Shown: piece after piece, positions 8,859-14,000 of the stretch
How the letters are laid out: each line of letters opens with the position of its first letter
How positions within the stretch are numbered: the first letter of the stretch is position 1
Assembly (NCBI GenBank): GCA_026770585.1
Contig: MU646372.1
Span: 616,007 to 632,345, forward strand
Origin: Baffinella frigidus
Lineage: Eukaryota > Cryptophyceae > Cryptomonadales > Baffinellaceae
Direction of reading: 5' to 3'
Length of the DNA: 16,339 nt
Program-made: the position numbers and the translations under genes
The notes under the pieces: generated by a model
Told to the model about the DNA's origin: nothing
The model's database searches: none
What the model saw: only the letters and a program-made list of their open reading frames with translations

Positions 8859-10352
8859 AATGCCGTCAAGCATGCCAGAGCCCGCGAGCGAGAGAGAGTT
8901 AGTCGTCCCCCACTTAGCAGCGGCCGCGTTCCTCCCCCCCCGGATATCCGGGGGAAATGCGGTTCGAATCCAATGCAACTGGATAAGATTCTAGTACAGA
9001 TCGTTGAGATGGACTGTATATGTGAAGCCCCCGGTGGCTGCTAAGTGGTCCCTCGTCGTGCGGCAGCGTGTGGGGGAGTTGACTGGGGTGGGTTCCGCGT
9101 GCTGGGTTCAGGTTCTCGGGTTTGGAGGTTGATGGAGGAGAGAAGGGCAGCATTGTGAGGCGGGGCGGTTTAGGGTTTAGGGTTTGGGGTTTGGGGTTTA
9201 GGGTTTAGGTTTTAGGTTTTGGGGTTTAGAGTTGAGGTTTTAGGGTTTAGAGGTTGGGGTTTAGAGTTGAGGATTTCGGGTTCAAGGTTCAGAGGAGGGG
9301 GTGGTTGGTGATTGGCAAGGTCGCGTGCGTGACGCTCGGTCCTCTCACAACAGCCCAGTCCTCGACAAGTTTTTTATCGTTTGGCCAATGAATGAATTAC
9401 CAGGAGGACGTGTGGGGAGAGGGGCGGGACCGAGTTGGTGATCTTCATGGCCGCGATGGCGCTGCCGACCATCACCGCGCGCGTGCCGCCGAACGCCGGC
9501 AGGAAGTTCTCCCTGCGGAGAGCTGCCGCATTCAGCATCCGCGCCCGATCCGGAGGAACGCGCAGGACAAACCGCTGATGCCGCTGTGGCATGGAGGAGC
9601 CGCCATGGGGAGTGCGAGGATGGGGAGAAGGGGCGAGACCCGAGGCCGGTGTAGATGCCGTATGCGGCGGCGGATCCGGCGAGGAAGCCGATGGCGACGT
9701 TGTACGGCTTCGCGGCGGGGATGCCGGGAGCCGCGAAGAGGATCACCGCGACCGCGCCGAGCGGCGGGCACATGGCGGTGAAGCCTTGCGCGGCCAGCTG
9801 GAGGTGCACGAAGTGCAGGACCTGCGGGGCGCTGGGGGTGAGGGGTGGCTCGGGGTGACGGCGAGCATGCCGTGCTTTCGCAGTGTTGCTCTTGGGGCCT
9901 ATCTTTTTGGACAAGGACCAGGGGCCCCGCAACCAGAGAGACCAAGGAGGCAACCTCATGGCGGGGGCCACTCAAGGACATACTCGTCATCCTTTGTGCA
10001 AATCCCAGACTGCGCAGTCCATCACCCACAACACCCCTCCTGAGAGAAGAAGTTGCCACAGAGGAAAGATTTCAACAAACTGAAGTAACCCCTGTTGGTG
10101 GGTGCAGCACAGAAGCGAACACTCCGACAAATTGATCGTGCTTGGTTCGTGGTTCGAGATCTTCTGGTTGGGTGATAATGTGAGGAAAGAGGTAGGTGGT
10201 GGACGAGGTGGCGGAGAGAAGGAAGGTGTGGCATGGGCTGCAATTCTTTCACGGAGTTTGTTTGTGACCATGAAAGCGACGGTGGCCGCGCCGGCAGAGA
10301 AGAGGAGGTCCACGGGGTCGAAGGTGATCTTGAAGTCATCGGTGAAACCCAT
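7023..10352 (-). CDS. HPP-family integral membrane protein, five exons
   Basis: Exons in transcript order: 10352..about 10242, 9821..9640, 9512..9431, 8674..8552 and 7070..7023 (stop TAG). The model gives about 181 residues. It matches the HPP family (small multi-pass membrane proteins; a plant member is a plastid nitrite transporter). Visible hallmarks are GFTAMCPPLGAVAVILFAAP in exon 2, KPYNVAIGFLAGSAAAYGIY, FGGTRAVMVGSAIAAMKIT in exon 3, and the name-giving HPP of VHPPMGAYAVLL opening exon 4. Four or five hydrophobic segments are followed by a basic tail (KKALKVKQN). The start ATG has A at -3 and G at +4. Exons 2-5 join in frame (phases 2, 0, 0). The exon 1 donor is the weak point: ATT|GCAGCC or ATG|GTCACA would both keep frame, or a small exon may be missing. 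No plastid targeting peptide is seen. The substrate is inferred from the family only. Confidence 0.85.
7098..7202 (+). mobile_element. Family B MITE (copy B6) in HPP intron 4
   Basis: TA-bounded, ends TCTCTTAAGTGG and CCACTTAAGGGA, core CTACCGTAGGGCCCTAGGAC. Variable hairpin GCAGTCGAATTTGACTGC (7167-7184) with one G-T pair. It starts about 25 bp upstream of the exon 5 acceptor. Confidence 0.85.
7203..7298 (-). mobile_element. Family B MITE, end-truncated (copy B7)
   Basis: Opposite orientation to B6 and directly abutting it. The outer part of the left terminal repeat is missing; the right end CCACTGAAGGGATA is intact. Its hairpin TGCGGTCAAATTTGACCGCA (7211-7230) is a perfect 20-bp palindrome. 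ACGTCAGAGGATA flanks the B6-B7 pair at 7087 and 7307. Confidence 0.8.
7580..7720. mobile_element. Family E foldback element (copy E2)
   Basis: Arms CATAGGGAAACGGTTTTAAT and its complement (ACCGTTTCCCTATG). The core TCAATGAAAATTACTACACG is answered by GTGCGTAGTTAATTACAT. Clearly a sister of E1 (296-433), with a shared centre. Confidence 0.75.
7768..7787. mobile_element. Family C end fragment (C5)
   Basis: Only the outer 20 bp of a family C terminal repeat (CAGGGGAACCTCGCTCATAA), preceded by TA. Family A copy A3 begins at the next base and the rest of the C element is not found on the far side. Confidence 0.7.
7788..7979. mobile_element. Family A MITE (copy A3), AA duplication
   Basis: Starts CCACCAACCCTCACGG and ends CCGTGAGGGCTGGTGG; AA on both flanks (7786-7787, 7980-7981). 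The centre has CCGTCGGATTCCGACG, shared with A4. On the minus strand it sits a few bases inside the ghost donor of the exon fragment at 7982-8011. Confidence 0.85.
7982..8011 (-). pseudogene. Ghost copy of the HPP exon 4 / intron 4 boundary
   Basis: Positions 7986-8011 match 8551-8576, the end of exon 4 and the splice donor, at 25 of 26 bases (minus strand encodes ALTLLAVQ). Beyond the junction it reads CAG|GTCCG, matching the sequence on the far side of element E3 (GGTCCCG), so it resembles the boundary before E3 inserted. It lies inside intron 4 and should not be translated unless used as an alternative donor. Confidence 0.7.
8049..8225. mobile_element. Foldback element, 177 bp, HPP intron 4
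   Basis: Near-perfect terminal arms: left ACGCCTTCGTCTAGCAATAA continuing to GGCTCCAAG; right CTTGGAGCCATTATTGCTAG continuing to ACGAAGGCGT. The interior contains further small hairpins (GTACAAATTTTGTAC). No clear target duplication. Confidence 0.82.
8409..8550. mobile_element. Family E foldback element on a splice donor (copy E3)
   Basis: Arms of about 55 bp are almost perfectly complementary, starting TTTATCCGGGGAAACC and including TTTTTCTTTCATTTGATG. Inside is the family core CAACGAAAATTACTACAC / GTGTAGTAATTTTCGTTG. CC lies on both sides, consistent with a 2-bp target duplication. On the minus strand exon 4 ends CAG and the intron reads G plus the element's TTTATCC, so the T of the GT donor comes from the element. 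Confidence 0.87.
8801..8854. repeat. (GA)n microsatellite
   Basis: About 27 uninterrupted GA units. Open frames encoding Arg-Glu or Ser-Leu runs here are artefacts of the repeat. Confidence 0.97.
8910..9048. mobile_element. Small inverted-repeat element in HPP intron 3
   Basis: Ends CCACTTAGCAGC and GCTGCTAAGTGG are perfect 12-bp inverted repeats. Inside is the palindrome CCCCCGGATATCCGGGGG near 8935. It also holds GGTTCGAATCC, an isolated box B-like match. Confidence 0.55.
9168..9290 (+). repeat. Degenerate TTTAGGG telomere-like repeats
   Basis: Units such as GGTTTAGGGTTTAGGG, GGTTTGGGG and TTTTAGG. They lie inside HPP intron 3, so they are interstitial, not a chromosome end. Confidence 0.9.
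9822..10241 (-). other. HPP intron 1, about 420 nt, donor uncertain
   Basis: Ends with a clear acceptor CCCCGCAG at 9822. The 5' boundary is unresolved (GC donor at 10241 or GT donor at 10268). No repeat or transposon family from this window is seen here, and no further HPP exon is recognised. Confidence 0.5.
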
Positions 10353-11081
10353 CTTTGCGGAAGGCTTCTCTGATTCGACGAGGAAGAGATGAGCGAGGAA
10401 ACTGCAGAGGAACAAGGCCGCGTTTCGTTCGCACAAACCCGACGTTTCGGAGAAACCCGAAACGTCCCGTTTTCAGGTTTTGTAAGAGCGCATAACCTTG
10501 TTAGGTACGTTCCTCGCATTTGATTTGATGTGCTTGAATTTGGGGAAACTTGCACGTGAAGAAATTCACTATAAAATCTCATCATTCCATGCCCCTAGTC
10601 CTAGCCGACCCTCTACACGGAATGTCCGACAAAATCTACGGGCGTCCATCTAAAACAATCTGGTACTGAACTCGGTCGGTTTTTCGGACGGGTCTCGGAA
10701 AAAATCCCGAGAATCATCAGCAGGGAGCCCCAAACCCAAACCAGGTGTGTATAATTGACATCGAGAGTACCCAAAACTGTGTTTTAAAAGTGGGGTTGTT
10801 GAGTCTGTACCAGTCACGGGCATGGTCACGTTACTCGCACTTTTCCGTCCGAGAATTTTCGCGGGAAACGAGAAAAATATCCTAGTGATCGGAGTGTGCG
10901 CGTGCTGCCGGGTTCGCGCGTGTTCTCTGCAGCCCCAGCTCCCCGGATCGCAGATCCGGAACAGCTGGTTCAGGGAAGCGAGCGCCTCGTGCAGCAAGCT
11001 CGAGTTATCGCCCCCCGCTGAGCGAGGGAGCGAGGAACCTCAAAGTCCTCATCGTCTCGTGGAAGAAGGTTGCACCCCATT
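10353..11081. promoter_or_regulatory. Divergent intergenic region between HPP and CPSII
   Basis: 729 bp between the two start codons, transcribed outward, so it must hold both promoters and 5' leaders. Visible elements are an inverted repeat GACGTTTCGG / CCCGAAACGTC near 10440-10466, a TATAAAA at 10570-10576 (too far from either ATG to assign) and a small hairpin CCGGATCGCAGATCCGG near 10940. An in-frame stop at 11019-11021 bounds the CPSII reading frame. No transposon family is recognised here. Confidence 0.55.
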
Positions 11082-14000
11082 ATGACGATGGCGAAGAAGA
11101 CAGCGCAGCTCATCCTGGGCGATGGGACGGTGTGGGAGGGCGAGGCGTTCGGCGCGGATGTGAGCGTGAGCGGCGAGGCGGTCTTCCAGACGGGTATGGT
11201 CGGCTACACCGAGGCTCTCACCGACCCGTCGTACTCTAAGCAAATTCTCGTGCTCACGTACCCGCTGATTGGCAACTACGGCGTGCCGGGCGACGACAAA
11301 GACGAGCTTGGTATCCTCAAGTACTTCGAGTCCAACAAAGTCCACGTCGCCGCCCTTGTGGTACTCTTCCCTCTCCCTTTGCACGTGCACGCGATGCGTC
11401 TGCTGGCCCCACCGAATGCTCAGTGCGCGGGAGTGGAACGGAGTGGAAGGGCAGCAGGGTCTGACGCCGCCTGTTCTTGGGGAACAGGTTGCCACGCTCA
11501 GCGAGGACTACAGCCATTGCCGCGCGGTGCAGTCGCTGCACGAATGGCTCAAGAAGGAGGTGCGCCCCGTCGTCCTTTCCACCTGGGCCTCTTGCCAACA
11601 TTGCCAGCCTTCCGTCTGTCTCACCAGAGAAATCCCCCCGAGGGTTTCCGTGCTCTATGTTTGCTGCACACACGCCAGAGAGGAACTCGCAGTGTGTCAT
11701 TTCCGAGACATAGACAGTTTGGCCCCCACGGACTTTCTGCATCGCAGTACGAACCGTGCCTCTCGTTTTTGCAAACGGCGTTGCAGAGAGGCAGCTTCTT
11801 GCGCTAGTAAGCTCCGACCAGCGTAGGCGGGACGCATGAGCAGGTGCACATGGTGACTGCGGGATTGCGGACCGAGAAGCGTCGCAGCGGGAGCCCTTCT
11901 CAGACGGATGGACCGCGCAGCAACGGGCCTGTCCAGTCGAGGAGCCGGCGACTGACGGGAAAGAGCTGTTTTTTTGCAGGGCATCCCCGGGATCACGGGG
12001 ATCGACACGCGCGCGCTGACCAAGAACCTGCGCGAGCACGGGTGCATGCTCGGCAAGGTTGTCATGTTCGGCACCGACCCGGCCAAGGTTCCGATGGAGG
12101 ACCCCAACAAGGCGAGCGCCGAAACCATCAACCCGCCCCCCCCCCGTCGTGACAGCCTGTCGCGCGCCTGTGCCGCCCCCGCTCGCGTGGATGCATTGAC
12201 GCGCACACACCTGGACCACACACAGCCTACTCCTGTGCGACGTGGCGGCGCTCATGCTCTGCACCCTAAACCCTAAACCCTGAACCACAAACACTGAAAC
12301 CTAAACCCGAAACCACGAGGGCAGATCAACCTGGTGGCGCACGTTTCGATCAAGGCCCCGCAGGTGTACAACGCGGGCGCGGCTGTCAAGGTCCAAACCC
12401 GACACCCGAACCTACAAACCCTACACCCGAAACTCCAAACCCTACACCCGAAACTCCAAACCCTACACCCGAAACTCCAAACCCTACACCCGAAACTCCA
12501 AACCCTACACCCGAAACTCCAAACCCTACACCCGAAACTCCAAACCCTACACCCGAAACTCCAAACCCTCCACCCGAAACCCGACACTCCCACCACGTTC
12601 CGGTGCTACGACTCTGTCCTGAAACGTCGAGGTGCAAACCCTACACCCTATCCCCAGCGCTCCCCCGCTCTCTCCCAATCCGCCCCGACACTCCCACTAC
12701 CGCGCGGTGCCTCGGCTCTATCCTCTACCACCCCCGTCCACCCTGAACCGTACAGCCACGCACCCACCTCCACCTGCACCCAGCACACTGCGCACCCCCC
12801 GCACCCCCCGCACCCCCCGCACGCTAGACACTCCACACGCGGCAAGGGTGGCCGCTGAACCTTACACCTCAGGCCGACCGCTGAACACCTGCCGCAAGGC
12901 TGAACCTTGCACCTTTTGATCGCACAAACCTTGCACCGTTGATCGCAGCTAGACCTTACACCTTTTGATCGCAGATCACGATGGTCGACTGCGGCATGAA
13001 GCTCAACCAGCTCCGCTGCCTCTGCGCCCGCGGCGCCCAGGTGCGCCGCCCCGCAAAACTCTAAACCCTAAACCCTAAACCCTGAACGATGAACCATGCA
13101 CCATGCACCATGAACCGTGAACCCTAGAACCCGAGGACCCTAGAACCCTAGAACCTAGATCAGATTCGACCCGGCGGCGTCGCTTTGTCACCATGCTTGC
13201 TACGCCGGCACCGAGGCTGATTCGCAGTCTACAGATAAAGGATGTGATTTGGCGAGAGGCACGGGGCTGCTGCCGCGAACAGAGAGTAAGAGCGAGAGAG
13301 AGAAAGAGACAGAGCGCGCACGCGCGAGAGCGAGAGCGAGAGCGAGCGAGAGAGATAGAGAGAGAGGGAGAGAGGGAGAGAGGGAGGGAGAGAGAGAGAG
13401 GAGGGAGAGAGGGAGAGGGAGAGAAACGGGAGGACCTTGTCGACTTGTAGCACAGCGCGAAGACCTCTTCTGCATGAGAGACACACTAGGCAGTCCACAG
13501 TCACTTCCCGTACGGGAAGTGCCCTCGTTGGTGTTGTCGTTGGCGTTGCGGAAGAGCGGGAGCCAGCCGGCCGGCATCTTGTCCTCGTCCACCGCGAATC
13601 CGTGGTTCTGCCACCGTGGTTCTGCCGGGTGAGCAGCTGCTCACGGCCACTGCGGCGTGGCTGTGAACTGCCTAGTGTGTGCTGCGTAGGGGTGGTGAGG
13701 GGTGTTGCGTAGGGGTGTTGCGGCCCTTCCAACCACCTCTCACTGATCCCAGAGCTCTAGAGATGGTCCGTGAGGCCCAGATGGTGTCCACACACAGATG
13801 GTGGGGTGGGGTGCTGGCTACCTGCTCGCCATGACCGTGTGGTGGCTGCACCCTACACCCTCGCTCCACATAACCTCCACTGTCGCCAAGTCCCCACTCT
13901 CGCCCATGTGCTCCGCGCGCATCCTCAAGCCCCCCCCCCTCCTCTTGCACCGGCAGGTGACGGTGGTTCCCTGGGACTACGACTTCGTGACCAACAACGA

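Larger units (their letters stand above)
8675..9430 (-). other. HPP intron 3: simple repeats and a small TIR element
   Basis: Donor GTCCCGCCCC at 9430 and acceptor CTGCAG at 8675. Contents: G-runs with repeated TTATTYCTTGACGRATG (8690-8745), a GA tract (8801-8854), degenerate copies of GCCAGAGCCCGCGAGCGA, an inverted-repeat element at 8910-9048, and TTTAGGG-like repeats at 9168-9290. Confidence 0.75.
13041..13956 (+). other. CPSII intron 5, 916 nt, composite
   Basis: Donor GTGCGC, acceptor CACCGGCAG. Contents in order: telomere-like CCCTAAA repeats with ACCATGCACCATGCACCATG-type units (13060-13160), a GA-rich purine tract (13285-13432), a 200-bp TIR element with an antisense exon 9 copy (13481-13680), GGGGTGTTGCGTAGG repeats (13688-13722) and unassigned sequence to the acceptor. 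Confidence 0.85.

Noticed and set aside
8910-9048. Possible tRNA or tRNA-derived SINE (GGTTCGAATCC, box B-like)
   Set aside because: No paired T-stem, acceptor stem or good box A; the motif lies inside a small inverted-repeat element.
9168-9290. Chromosome end
   Set aside because: Telomere-like repeats are short, degenerate, intronic and followed by genes on both sides.
10353-10436. Upstream extension of HPP with a hydrophobic leader
   Set aside because: The frame is open but has no ATG; the extended start would be TTG. The ATG at 10352 has a good context.
12112-12160. Extension of CPSII exon 3 to the GT near 12146
   Set aside because: It would insert a Pro-rich piece absent from the family, while the GC donor at 12112 gives an insertion-free join.
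11317-12294. 325-codon open frame on the minus strand
   Set aside because: Antisense to CPSII exons 2 and 3 and intron 2; GC-rich shadow frame with no domain resemblance.
12334-12858. Long open frames (both strands) with heptad repeats such as QTLHPKL
   Set aside because: They come from a 21-bp minisatellite without stops inside CPSII intron 4; apart from exon 4 there is no coding signal.
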